The position numbers and the translations under genes were made by a program. Positions 16,617 to 24,650 of a stretch of 29,416 nt of DNA are shown piece after piece. The DNA is from CAJQPP01 sp041747075 (GTDB taxonomy: Bacteria > Planctomycetota > Planctomycetia > Pirellulales > Pirellulaceae), in NCBI GenBank assembly GCA_041747075.1, contig JBGTFW010000197.1, forward strand, positions 1 through 29,416, read 5' to 3'. The stretch's first letter is position 1, and the number at the start of each line of letters is the position of its first letter. The notes beneath the pieces are model-generated. The model was given only the letters and a program-made list of their open reading frames with translations, was not told the origin of the DNA and did not search any database.

Positions 16617-16787
16617 ATGCAAATCACGACTTGTCCCGAATGCGAAGCGGACATTGAAATCCAGGACGACGCGGTGATCGGCGAGATCGCCCCGTGCGCC
16701 GAATGCGGAATGGAATTCGAGATCACTTCGACCGATCCTCTTGAACTCGAACCGGCTCCGGAAATCGAAGAGGATTGGGGCGAGTAA
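16617..16787 (+). CDS. lysW: Amino-group carrier protein LysW
   Basis: LysW is a small acidic carrier whose C-terminal glutamate is joined to alpha-aminoadipate or glutamate. It then shields and presents the intermediate through lysine or arginine synthesis. The 56-residue product shows a zinc-ribbon pair of CxxC motifs (Cys6/Cys9 and Cys27/Cys30), a strongly acidic second half and the exact family terminus EDWGE. A TGGAG lies upstream of the ATG at 16617. lysX follows after three bases and argC/lysY overlaps lysX, so the set is one operon. The identity is unusually secure for so short a gene because both the zinc sites and the terminal motif are present. Confidence 0.93.
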   Translation: MQITTCPECEADIEIQDDAVIGEIAPCAECGMEFEITSTDPLELEPAPEIEEDWGE

Positions 16788-16790
16788 TTA

Positions 16791-17648
16791 ATGCGAGTCG
16801 GAATGCTGCACTCGCGCGCCCGCGTCGAGGAAAAGCAGTTGTTAAACGAGTTGCGCGCCCTGGACGCCGAAGTCGAATGGCTTGACGCGCGCGACGTCAT
16901 CCTCAATCTCTCGGACCCCTCTCCGTGGCGGCGCTTCGACGTCGTTTTTGATCGCTGCCTCAGCCACTCCCAGTCGCTGGCCATCGCCACGGTGCTCGAC
17001 GCGTGGGAAATCCCCTGCGTCAATTCGGCAAGCGTCAACCGGATTTGCGGCGACAAGATCGAGACCTCCGCGCGGCTGGCAGCCGCCGGTGTCGCCTCCA
17101 TTCCCGTCCTCGTCGCGGTGTCGGCCGAGACGGCGCTGGCGGCGATCGAGGAAACGGGTTACCCGGCGGTCCTCAAGCCCGTCACCGGTTCGTGGGGCCG
17201 CCTCCTTGCCAAGGTCAACGATCGCGAGTCCGCCGAGGCAATTGTCGAGCACAAACTGACACTCGGTTCCGTCCTCCACGGTGTCTTTTACATCCAACCC
17301 TACATCGAAAAGGCGGGCGCGGACATCCGTACCTTTGTCATCGACGACGAAACGATTTGCGGGATTCGACGTCGAGCCGCCCACTGGATCACCAACACGG
17401 CGCGCGGTGCCGTTGCCGAGAACTGCGAAATCACCGACGCCATCGACGACCTTTCGCGCCGTGCCGCCAAGGCAGTTGGCGGCGGGTTGCTCGCGGTTGA
17501 CCTGATCGAGTCCGTTGACGGGCAACTGCTCGTCAACGAAATCAACGCCTCGATGGAGTTTCGCAACAGTAGCCGCCCGACCGGCGTCAACATCCCGGCA
17601 AGGATGGCCCAATATGTCTTGCAGGTTGCCGAGGGGGTGTCCCGATGA
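16791..17648 (+). CDS. lysX: LysW ligase LysX (ATP-grasp, RimK family)
   Basis: LysX uses ATP to join the alpha-amino group of aminoadipate (LysX) or glutamate (ArgX) to the terminal Glu of LysW. The 285-residue product is the usual length. ATP-grasp landmarks are the GDKIETSARLAAAGV segment, the strand YPAVLKPVTGSWGRLLAKV with the Gly-rich loop GSWGRL, the hinge FYIQPYIEKAGADIRTFVI, ITNTARGA, and the metal-binding AVDLIES and LLVNEINASMEF. The following RNSSRPTGVNIP contributes to the substrate pocket in this family. It starts three bases after the lysW stop and ends in an ATGA overlap with argC/lysY. Which amino acid it charges cannot be decided by eye. Confidence 0.92.
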   Translation: MRVGMLHSRARVEEKQLLNELRALDAEVEWLDARDVILNLSDPSPWRRFDVVFDRCLSHSQSLAIATVLDAWEIPCVNSASVNRICGDKIETSARLAAAGVASIPVLVAVSAETALAAIEETGYPAVLKPVTGSWGRLLAKVNDRESAEAIVEHKLTLGSVLHGVFYIQPYIEKAGADIRTFVIDDETICGIRRRAAHWITNTARGAVAENCEITDAIDDLSRRAAKAVGGGLLAVDLIESVDGQLLVNEINASMEFRNSSRPTGVNIPARMAQYVLQVAEGVSR

Positions 17649-18670
17649 GCGCGGTGGTCAGCATCGTCGGCGCGTCCGGCTACACGGGCGGCGAATTGAT
17701 CCGTCTGTTGCTGCGGCATGAAGGGGTGGAAATCCGGCAAGTCACTTCGCGGATTCACGACGGCAAGTTCGTTCACAGCGTGCATCCCAACCTTCGTGGC
17801 GAGACGAGGTTGCGTTTTTCACAAGTTGAGAATCTCGAATCCTGTGACCTCCTCTTTCTCGCGTTGCCTCACGGTCACAGTTCGCGCGAAATCGACTGGT
17901 TTGCCGGCGTCGCGACGCGGCTTGTCGATCTGGCGGCGGATTTTCGGCTCAACGATCCGGCTGAATACGCGAAATGGTACGGCGAGCCGCACCCTTCTCC
18001 CGATCTTCTGGAATCGTTTGTTTACGGACTCCCGGAGTTTCACCGCGAGGCATTGCGCGGGGCGATACGGTGCAGCGGAGTCGGCTGTAACGCGACGGCG
18101 ACCAATCTGGCCCTCATGCCGCTGGCCCGAGCCGGACTGATCGAGCAAGCTGTTGTTCAGGTTCTGGTCGGTTCGTCCGAAGGGGGCAATTCGTTTTCGC
18201 TCGCCACGCACCACCCGGAACGAAGCGGCAGTTTCCGCTCGTTCGCGCCCACCGGACATCGCCATCAGGCGGAAATCCACCAGGAACTGGGGTGCTTCCC
18301 GCTGCATTTTTCGGCGACCGCCGTCGAGATGGTCCGCGGCGTATTGTGTACGGCCCACGTCATGCTCAATCAGGAGCTGGACGAGCGCGCGGTCTGGTCA
18401 CTTTACCGGAAACACTATGGTGATGAACCTTTCATCCGGCTTGTCCATGAGAAACGCGGCATTCACCGCTTTCCGGAGCCGCGGCTCGTCGCCGGGACCA
18501 ACCTGTGCGACATCGGATTCGAACGGGACGAAGGATCGCGACGCGTCGTCGTCATCAGCGCGCTGGACAATCTGGTCAAGGGCGCCGCGGGTTCGGCGGT
18601 CCAGTGCATGAACCTGATGCTCGGCCTGGAGGAAACCAGCGGCCTCCACCAGATCGGGCTGCATCCCTGA
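17645..18670 (+). CDS. argC: N-acetyl/LysW-gamma-glutamyl(aminoadipyl)-phosphate reductase
   Basis: ArgC or LysY reduces the acyl-phosphate of a protected glutamate or aminoadipate to its semialdehyde with NADPH. The 341-residue product has the Rossmann motif VGASGYTGGEL (from residue 8), the LALPHGHS loop, VDLAADFRL, the catalytic Cys148 in SGVGCNAT, the GSSEGGNSFSLATHHPERSG loop and the C-terminal NLVKGAAGSAVQCMN. Because it overlaps lysX and shares an operon with lysW, the substrate is most likely LysW-bound, which would make this LysY. An AAA/Glu dual role, known in some archaea, is possible. The later enzymes (kinase, aminotransferase, hydrolase) are not here. The stop codon touches the inverted repeat of the RAYT element. 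Confidence 0.93.
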   Translation: MSAVVSIVGASGYTGGELIRLLLRHEGVEIRQVTSRIHDGKFVHSVHPNLRGETRLRFSQVENLESCDLLFLALPHGHSSREIDWFAGVATRLVDLAADFRLNDPAEYAKWYGEPHPSPDLLESFVYGLPEFHREALRGAIRCSGVGCNATATNLALMPLARAGLIEQAVVQVLVGSSEGGNSFSLATHHPERSGSFRSFAPTGHRHQAEIHQELGCFPLHFSATAVEMVRGVLCTAHVMLNQELDERAVWSLYRKHYGDEPFIRLVHEKRGIHRFPEPRLVAGTNLCDIGFERDEGSRRVVVISALDNLVKGAAGSAVQCMNLMLGLEETSGLHQIGLHP

Positions 18671-18673
18671 AAA

Positions 18674-18697
18674 AAAAGGGGGACATTCTACTTTTTT
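18674..18697 (+). repeat. Left inverted end of the RAYT element
   Basis: The sequence is AAAAGGGGGACATTCTAC followed by six T. On the minus strand it contains CAAAAAAGTAG (reading from 18698), the same 11 bases that head the hairpin repeats upstream of the S1-domain gene at 12361-12396. The TAG stop of the transposase gene lies within it (18688-18690, minus strand). Confidence 0.85.
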
Positions 18698-19356
18698 GTG
18701 CGAGGACGACCGCGAGGGCGGATCGTCGATTCCAGGCCGAGCGTTTTTGCGATGCGGCTTTGCCATTGCGGAGTTCCAAATGGACGGCCCCGGTCGACGC
18801 AGGTCTGCATCGCTTCCAGTTCCGTTTGGCTCAATGGCGTATTGACCCATTCCAGCCAGTCCTTTCGTTTCCTGACAGGCCCTGCGTGAAGCTTGACTGC
18901 TTCGAATGGTTGTGGCGGCTTTCCCGCCGACGACCACGGCCAGTTCTCTGCCTTGCGAACCGGAATGGACTTGGCTCGAACAGGATTGCGTTCGACATAA
19001 CGCATCACGGTCAGTAAATGCTCGTCGGATTGTACCGGAAACGCCTTGAAACGACCCTGCCAAACATGACCTGACGAGTCGTAATGCCGGTGATATCGAC
19101 GAACGTGTGCCGTCATCAGCCATTGCATCCATTGGCTCAGTTCGCCGTCATTGCGCGGCCACGCCACCAGATGAAAGTGATTGGGCATCAGGCAAAAGGC
19201 CAGCAAGCGCATGGAAACCCGTTCGTTCGCCTGATTCAGCAGTTTCAGGAACGACCCATAATCACCGTCCTTGTGAAATACAGGATTTCGCCCATTTCCA
19301 CGGTTAAGGACGTGGTAGCAGACATTTCCGGCAGATGCTCGCGCTGTTCTTGGCAT
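18688..19356 (-). CDS. REP-associated tyrosine transposase (RAYT)
   Basis: RAYTs are single-domain HUH endonucleases that nick single-stranded REP sequences through a tyrosine and are thought to spread REPINs in the genome. The 222-residue product matches the usual size. It opens with MPRTARASAG and YHVLNRGN, carries the metal-binding HUH motif in LMPNHFHLV (His60 and His62) and the Tyr region MRYVERNPVRA (Tyr120), and has the GHVWQGRFKAFPV stretch between them. The C-terminal 90 residues are basic and end GRPRTKK, as expected for DNA binding. The ATG at 19356 follows GAGGA without the usual gap, so translation may be weak. It is a lone gene oriented against its neighbours, between 24-bp inverted repeats. 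All key residues look intact. Confidence 0.93.
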   Translation of the reverse strand: MPRTARASAGNVCYHVLNRGNGRNPVFHKDGDYGSFLKLLNQANERVSMRLLAFCLMPNHFHLVAWPRNDGELSQWMQWLMTAHVRRYHRHYDSSGHVWQGRFKAFPVQSDEHLLTVMRYVERNPVRAKSIPVRKAENWPWSSAGKPPQPFEAVKLHAGPVRKRKDWLEWVNTPLSQTELEAMQTCVDRGRPFGTPQWQSRIAKTLGLESTIRPRGRPRTKK

Positions 19357-19379
19357 TCCTCAATTATATAGCAAACCAG

Positions 19380-19403
19380 AAAAAAGTACAATGTCCCCCT
19401 TTT
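19380..19403 (-). repeat. Right inverted end of the RAYT element
   Basis: Read on the minus strand it is AAAAGGGGGACATTGTAC plus six T, the partner of 18674-18697 with one mismatch. It lies 23 bp upstream of the transposase start and may overlap its promoter. Confidence 0.85.
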
Positions 19404-19599
19404 CCTTTTTGGGTTGTCGTTGGACTGGCCCGGTATTAAACTCAAGCGCGGTATTGCCGCGTGGCGGGCGTGGTCGCGACGATGATCGGGGAGGGGATAG
19501 TCCACGCCTTTTCCAACAACCTGGAAACCGAAGTCCTCGGCGACTTTGGCTACATGGTTTCGCAATTTCTGCGACCGACCAGGTGAACATGAGACGCTG
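19404..19599 (+). other. Spacer with a possible coding remnant
   Basis: Between the RAYT element and the hybrid kinase gene, a frame runs from a stop at 19437 to a TGA at 19584. It reads in part VATMIGEGIVHAFSNNLE and then VLGDFGYMVSQFLRPTR. The residue mix looks protein-like, but there is no start codon with a ribosome site and no family I recognise. It may be the 3' end of a gene lost when the RAYT element arrived, or chance. The kinase promoter must also lie here or further upstream. Confidence 0.2.
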
Positions 19600-22500
19600 A
19601 TGAATGCTGAGCCAGAACGTCGAGCGGATGTCCATGGCCCGAACGGGCAACCGGCGAACTTGTTTCCCGTCGTTGGCGTCGGTGCGTCGGCGGGCGGCCT
19701 GGAGGCGTTCACGCAACTGCTCAGCCATTTGCCCGACGATACGGGCATGGCGTTTGTACTGGTCCAGCACCTGGACCCGAAGCACGACAGCAAGCTGCAC
19801 GATCTGCTTGCCAGGACGACGTCGTTGCCTGTTGTGGAAGTGACTGATGGCATGGCCGTGCAACCCAATCAGGTTTACATCATCCCCCGCAACACGAACA
19901 TGGCGATCGAGGGAGATGAGCTGAAACTCACGCCCCGGGGCGATCCGCACCCGCATTTGCCGATCGACTTTTTCTTTCGGTCGTTAGCCGGCCAGCGGAG
20001 GGATCAGGCGATTGCGATCGTACTTTCGGGCACCGGCTCCGATGGCACGCTGGGTCTCAGGGAGATCAAGGCCGAAGGGGGGATCACCTTCGCGCAAGAC
20101 GAACAATCGGCCAGGTTCGCGGGCATGCCGCAAAACGCCGTGAGCGCAGGCAACGTTGATTTCGTGCTGACGCCCGAACAGATCGCGCTCGAATTGGCGC
20201 GGATTGGCAAGCACCCCTACCTGACGCCCGCAGCCGACAAGTCTGACGACGGGCAAATGTTTGCCGGAGAGGAAGGACCGTTTCGCAAGGTTCTCGCCCT
20301 GTTGCGTTCCGCCGTCGGTGTGGATTTTACGCATTACCGGGACTCCACGATCAAGCGGCGGATCATGCGGCGGATGGCGCTGCACACCCGGGAAAAGCTG
20401 TCTGACTACGTTGCCCTTTTGGAATCGGATCGCGGCGAAATTGAGGAACTGTTCCACGAAATCCTGATCAACGTCACGAGTTTCTTCCGCGACCCCGCGA
20501 TGTTCGAATTTCTCAAAAGCGAAATCTTTCCGCGAATCATCAACGATCGGCCAGCGGAAACGCCGATTCGCGTCTGGACCGCCGGCTGTTCCACGGGCCA
20601 GGAGGCGTACTCGATCGCCATGGCACTGCTGGAATACCTGGACGACCGACCGGTTCGCCGGCCGATCCTGATTTTCGCCACCGACCTGAGCGATTCCGGT
20701 TCCCTCGATACGGCACGCGCCGGGCTTTATCCGGAGAGAATCGAGGGAGAGGTTTCCCCCGAACGGCTGCGTCGTTTCTTTACGAAAGAAGACGGACATT
20801 ATCGAATCAACAAGAGCATTCGCGATATCTGCGTCTTTGCGAGGCAGAACATTACGGCAGACCCTCCGTTTTCGCGTCTCGACTTGATCAGTTGCCGGAA
20901 TCTGTTGATTTACCTTTCTCCGGTGTTGCAGAAGCGGGTCATTCCGACCTTCCATTATGCACTGAATCCCGGCGGCTTCCTGATGCTGGGAACTTCCGAG
21001 TCCGTCGGCAGCTTCACCGATCTTTTCGAAATCGTGGACAGTTCGCACCGAATCTACTCCAAAAAATCGAGCGTTCCTCGGCAGTATCCGCACTTCAATA
21101 CCGACAGCCGTCTGCAGGCGCCGCACATCGAACAGAAAAACGTCCCGTATCAAACTTCCAACCCTCTGGACTTTCAGAAGGAAGCCGATCGGATGGTACT
21201 CGGCCGCTACGCTCCGGCGGGAGTGCTAGTCAACGAGTCCCTGGAAATCCTGCAATTTCGCGGACGCACCAGCCCGTATCTGGAACCGGCGGCGGGGGCG
21301 GCCAGCTTGAACCTGCTGAAAATGGCACGCGACGGATTGTTTATGGAACTCAAGGGTGCCCTGGCCGACGTCGCTCAGGAAAACGAAACGGCGGAACGGT
21401 TGGGCGTGCATATCCGCGACGGCTCCCGAACGCGGAATATCAATCTGCGAGTCAGCCGGGTGAAACCTCCCGGCCAGAGCGAACGCTGTTTCCTGGTACT
21501 GTTTGAAGAAATTGATTCGCCCGTCGGACAGGCATTGAATAAGAGAGTGGGAACCTTCAGGCCTCACACCGCCGGGTCCGCTCTAGCGTCTCCACGGGGT
21601 TCGTGGCTCAAGCGAATGTTCACGGCATTGCCGGTGTCCGCTCCCTCCGCGGCCCAATCGCATGCACTGGAGCAGAGCGAGCGCGAGATCGAGCAGCTTC
21701 GTCGGGATCTGAACGCGACTCGTGAACATCAGCAAGTGACGGCCGAGCAACATGACGCGGCCAATGAAGAACTGAAATCGGCCAGCGAGGAAATCCTTTC
21801 CTCCAACGAGGAACTGCAAAGCACGAACGAGGAACTGGAGACCGCCAAGGAGGAACTCCAGTCGATTAACGAGGAACTGACCACGGTCAACGACCAATTG
21901 GAAAAGCGCAATCAGCAATTGAATCTTCTGAGCAACGATCTGACGAACCTGCTCGCCAGCGCCAGCATTCCGATCGTCATGCTGAGGACCGATCTGTGCA
22001 TCCGGCGATTCACGCCGCAGGCCGGCAAAGTCCTCAATCTGGTCCCGGCCGATGTCGGGCGTTCGATCAACGACGTCAAGCTGGGGATCGAAGTCGCGGA
22101 TTTGCCAGCGTTGCTCGGCGACGCGATGGAGACGGTGCAGGTCATCGAGCGTGAGATTTGCGACCGCGAAGGCCGCTGGTATCAACTTCGACTGCATCCT
22201 TACCGAACCGCTGACAACAAAATCGACGGTGCGGTCCTGGTACTGCTGGACATCGACGCAGCCAAAACGATGCAGTTGAAATTGAAAGAGATCGGTGATT
22301 ATACCCAGGCGATCGTCCAGACAGTCCATGAGCCATTGCTGATCGTAACCAGGGACCAGCGTGTAAAATCGGCGAACAAGTCGTTCTATCAGATGTTCCG
22401 CGTTACACCGCGGGAGACCGAGAATCGCTTCATTTACGAGTTGGGTGACAAACAATGGAACCAGCCGGCGCTGCGAACGTTGTTGACCGAGGTGCTCTCA

Positions 22501-24339
22501 AGACAAACTGCGTTTAACGAACACGAAATCGAATTCAACTTTCCTGACATCGGGCCACGGGCCATGCTGCTCAACGCCCGTCGGCTGTTGCAGGACTCCG
22601 ACCAGGACGAACTGATTCTGTTGGCCATTGAAGACATCACCGAGCATAAGCGCGGGGAGGAGCTGCTTCACCTGCGCGATCAACAGTGGCACCTGGCGCT
22701 CGATTCGGCCGATCTGGGAAGTTGGCATATTGACGCGGCGACGAATGAACTGGCAAGCGACGCGCGGTTCCGGGCCATTTTCGGCGTGACCGGTGAGCAA
22801 CTCGATTACGAGTCGGCCTTCGCGATCATTCACCCCGACGACCGGCAACGAATCCGCGAAGCGGTGGCGGCGACGACCCGGCCTGAAAATCCGGTCCCCT
22901 ATGCCGAGGAATTCCGGGTGGTCCATCCGGACTCGACGATTCGCTGGGTATTCGCCAAGGGTCGGGTGAACTTCCGCGGAAAAGGGCCGGAGCAGGTGCT
23001 CACAAGTTTTGACGGCACCGTCGCCGACATCACCGACCGAATCATGGTCGAAGAGGCACTGCGGGAAAGCAATCGGCACAAGGATCATTTTCTGGCGATG
23101 CTCGGTCACGAGCTGCGCAATCCGCTGTCCGGAATCGTCACTGGGCTACAAGTCCTGAGACAACTGGCAAATCAAAGGTTGCCAGCGCAATCCGTAGCGG
23201 AAGGCGCCAGCAGTTCAGGGTCCGAAGCGCAGAGACATGAGTCCAAACTCTCCGAGAGTTCGGCTACGGGGCAAGAATCCAAACTCTTGGCGAGTTCGGC
23301 TACGGGCCGCCCCCAATCCGAAGAGCTGGAATTGTTCAACTTGATCGCCCGCCAAACAAAGCTGATGACGCGGCTTGTCGATGACCTGCTGGACATTTCC
23401 CGAATTACCGCCGGGAAAATCAAGTTGCGCAAGGAACGATTGAATCTCGTCGAATTGGTAGGCAACCTGGTTGGCGACCATCATCACCATGTCGAAAAAA
23501 ATAATTTGGTCATGACGAGTGAATTGCCGGAAAGGCCGCTATGGCTCAGCGGTGATTTGGCGAGGCTCTCCCAGGTCATCAAGAACCTGTTGCAAAACGC
23601 GACCAAGTTTACGAATCCCGGTGGCTCAATCTCCGTGATCGTGGAACTCGACGACGATCAGGCCAAGGCAAGAATCACGGTGCGCGACACAGGGATCGGA
23701 ATGGACCCGTCCACGGTATCCGCGATGTTCCAGCCCTTTCGACAGGCCGACTGCAGGATCGCGCGGAGCCGCGGCGGGCTGGGCATCGGCATGGCGCTCA
23801 GCAGCCAACTGGTGCAAATGCACGGCGGCAGCATCACGGTTCACAGCGATGGATTGGGGCATGGGTCCACGTTCACCATTGAACTCCCGTTAAGTTCCGA
23901 CCCGACTTCCCCGGCCACGCCAGAAGTTCCATCACCGACATCGGCACTGCAAGCACATCGAATCCTGATCGTCGAAGACCAGCGCGCATTGCGTTTTCCG
24001 ATGATGCGATTGCTCCAATCCCTCGATCAAAAGGTCGTCGAAGCGAGCGACGGGACAACGGCGCTGAAGCGCGTCAAGGAGTACCGACCCGAAATCGTGT
24101 TCTGCGACATCGGCTTGCCCGACCTCGATGGATACGCCGTGGCGCGTGCGATCCGGTCGGACCAGGACCTTTCCGGTACGTTTCTGGTGGCCGTTACCGG
24201 ATACGGCCAGGACAACGATCGCCAGCTCGCCCGTCAGGCCGGTTTCGATCGACACCTCACCAAGCCGATCGGCATTGAACAACTTCGGGAAGTCATTGAG
24301 CAATTCGAAGACCGAGTCGCGAGCCCGAACCGGAGCTGA
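19600..24339 (+). CDS. CheB-CheR-PAS-histidine kinase-receiver hybrid protein
   Basis: This is a cytoplasmic sensor that joins chemotaxis-type methylation enzymes to a two-component kinase. The ATG at 19600 gives 1579 residues; no transmembrane helix is seen. Order of domains: CheB methylesterase (about 23-200; GASAGG, VQH and GTGSDG supply Ser, His and Asp), CheR methyltransferase (228-489; AGCSTGQEAYSIAMAL and NLLIYLS), a Glu/Gln-rich coiled coil (688-784, repeated NEEL), three PAS domains (784-888, 897-1018, 1027-1151), HisKA with phospho-His1170 in LGHELRNP, HATPase (1314-1434; NLLQNATKF, DTGIGM, GGLGIGM) and a receiver with Asp1503. The CheB/CheR/coiled-coil/PAS front is a known planctomycete and proteobacterial layout. 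Oddly, residues 1193-1244 inside HisKA are encoded by inserted palindromic repeats and contain a 12-residue peptide twice. Confidence 0.95.
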   Translation: MNAEPERRADVHGPNGQPANLFPVVGVGASAGGLEAFTQLLSHLPDDTGMAFVLVQHLDPKHDSKLHDLLARTTSLPVVEVTDGMAVQPNQVYIIPRNTNMAIEGDELKLTPRGDPHPHLPIDFFFRSLAGQRRDQAIAIVLSGTGSDGTLGLREIKAEGGITFAQDEQSARFAGMPQNAVSAGNVDFVLTPEQIALELARIGKHPYLTPAADKSDDGQMFAGEEGPFRKVLALLRSAVGVDFTHYRDSTIKRRIMRRMALHTREKLSDYVALLESDRGEIEELFHEILINVTSFFRDPAMFEFLKSEIFPRIINDRPAETPIRVWTAGCSTGQEAYSIAMALLEYLDDRPVRRPILIFATDLSDSGSLDTARAGLYPERIEGEVSPERLRRFFTKEDGHYRINKSIRDICVFARQNITADPPFSRLDLISCRNLLIYLSPVLQKRVIPTFHYALNPGGFLMLGTSESVGSFTDLFEIVDSSHRIYSKKSSVPRQYPHFNTDSRLQAPHIEQKNVPYQTSNPLDFQKEADRMVLGRYAPAGVLVNESLEILQFRGRTSPYLEPAAGAASLNLLKMARDGLFMELKGALADVAQENETAERLGVHIRDGSRTRNINLRVSRVKPPGQSERCFLVLFEEIDSPVGQALNKRVGTFRPHTAGSALASPRGSWLKRMFTALPVSAPSAAQSHALEQSEREIEQLRRDLNATREHQQVTAEQHDAANEELKSASEEILSSNEELQSTNEELETAKEELQSINEELTTVNDQLEKRNQQLNLLSNDLTNLLASASIPIVMLRTDLCIRRFTPQAGKVLNLVPADVGRSINDVKLGIEVADLPALLGDAMETVQVIEREICDREGRWYQLRLHPYRTADNKIDGAVLVLLDIDAAKTMQLKLKEIGDYTQAIVQTVHEPLLIVTRDQRVKSANKSFYQMFRVTPRETENRFIYELGDKQWNQPALRTLLTEVLSRQTAFNEHEIEFNFPDIGPRAMLLNARRLLQDSDQDELILLAIEDITEHKRGEELLHLRDQQWHLALDSADLGSWHIDAATNELASDARFRAIFGVTGEQLDYESAFAIIHPDDRQRIREAVAATTRPENPVPYAEEFRVVHPDSTIRWVFAKGRVNFRGKGPEQVLTSFDGTVADITDRIMVEEALRESNRHKDHFLAMLGHELRNPLSGIVTGLQVLRQLANQRLPAQSVAEGASSSGSEAQRHESKLSESSATGQESKLLASSATGRPQSEELELFNLIARQTKLMTRLVDDLLDISRITAGKIKLRKERLNLVELVGNLVGDHHHHVEKNNLVMTSELPERPLWLSGDLARLSQVIKNLLQNATKFTNPGGSISVIVELDDDQAKARITVRDTGIGMDPSTVSAMFQPFRQADCRIARSRGGLGIGMALSSQLVQMHGGSITVHSDGLGHGSTFTIELPLSSDPTSPATPEVPSPTSALQAHRILIVEDQRALRFPMMRLLQSLDQKVVEASDGTTALKRVKEYRPEIVFCDIGLPDLDGYAVARAIRSDQDLSGTFLVAVTGYGQDNDRQLARQAGFDRHLTKPIGIEQLREVIEQFEDRVASPNRS
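23194..23306 (+). repeat. Cluster of three REP-like units inside the kinase coding sequence
   Basis: A degenerate plus-oriented unit (23194-23224, GTAGCGGAAGGCGCC) is followed after 14 bp by a minus-oriented unit (23239-23270) and, 36 bp from its start, by another (23275-23306). On the minus strand the last two read GTAGCCGAACTC, a five-base loop, GAGTTTGGA. They match in heads and stems but differ in loop (CTCGG-type or GCCAA). The 36-bp step keeps frame, so both encode ESKLxxSSATG. The first and second units form an inverted pair like the doublets at 9240 and 9404, in the opposite relative orientation. Confidence 0.8.
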
Positions 24340-24348
24340 AGTCACCAG

Positions 24349-24378
24349 GAGTCCGAACTTTCCGCGTTCGGCCACGGG
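24349..24378 (-). repeat. REP-like unit just after the hybrid kinase gene
   Basis: On the minus strand it reads GTGGCCGAACGCGGAAAG then TTCGGACTC, a diverged version of the units at 23239 and 23275 (GTAG has become GTGG). The outer stem CGAAC/GTTCG is kept. It lies ten bases after the stop codon, where it could form a hairpin in the 3' untranslated RNA. Confidence 0.6.
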
Positions 24379-24491
24379 ACCCGACGGATTCGGCTGGAAC
24401 GTCGGTTCGATTGACGAGGACTTCAGCCTGACGCGGATAAAGTTCGATTGTGCCAAGCCCTGGTTTCGACGTTTTTTCCGGCAAAGGGTTA

Positions 24492-24520
24492 TTGACAGTC
24501 TGGATTTATGCTACTATGAA
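24492..24520 (+). promoter_or_regulatory. Predicted sigma70-type promoter for the metalloprotease gene
   Basis: A perfect -35 box TTGACA (24492-24497) is followed after 17 bases by TATGAA (24515-24520), which matches four of six consensus -10 positions; an overlapping TACTAT at 24512 is closer in sequence but at 14-base spacing. Transcription would begin near 24527, giving a leader of about 120 bases before the start at 24651. Confidence 0.55.
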
Positions 24521-24650
24521 AACCCGATGGAGGGCCCTCACTCCGCCGCTCCGGTACCCATGACGGCGACGCGATTCGCCGAATCCGGTTGAATTCACGC
24601 TTCTTTTCTTATCGCGTCACATGAGACGCAAGCCATCGGGGAGTTTCCGT

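Larger units (their letters stand above)
18674..19403. mobile_element. 730-bp RAYT element with 24-bp inverted ends
   Basis: The left end (18674-18697) and the right end (19380-19403, read on the other strand) share AAAAGGGGGACATT and TACTTTTTT, differing at one base (C or G), so 23 of 24 positions match. The single gene inside is a REP-associated tyrosine transposase whose stop codon lies within the left end. The element starts four bases after the argC/lysY stop codon, leaving that gene whole. I see no clear target duplication. Inverted ends of this kind are not needed by the known RAYT chemistry, so they may be decayed or differently used recognition sites. Confidence 0.8.
24340..24650. 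other. Intergenic region before the metalloprotease gene
   Basis: This 311-bp gap holds the diverged REP-like unit at 24349-24378 and a sigma70-type promoter near 24492-24520. The rest has no structure I can name. Its lower GC content after 24480 fits a promoter and leader. Confidence 0.7.

Noticed and set aside
19984..21153. Open frame of 389 codons on the minus strand
   Set aside because: It is antisense to the CheB and CheR domains, which carry full catalytic motifs on the plus strand.
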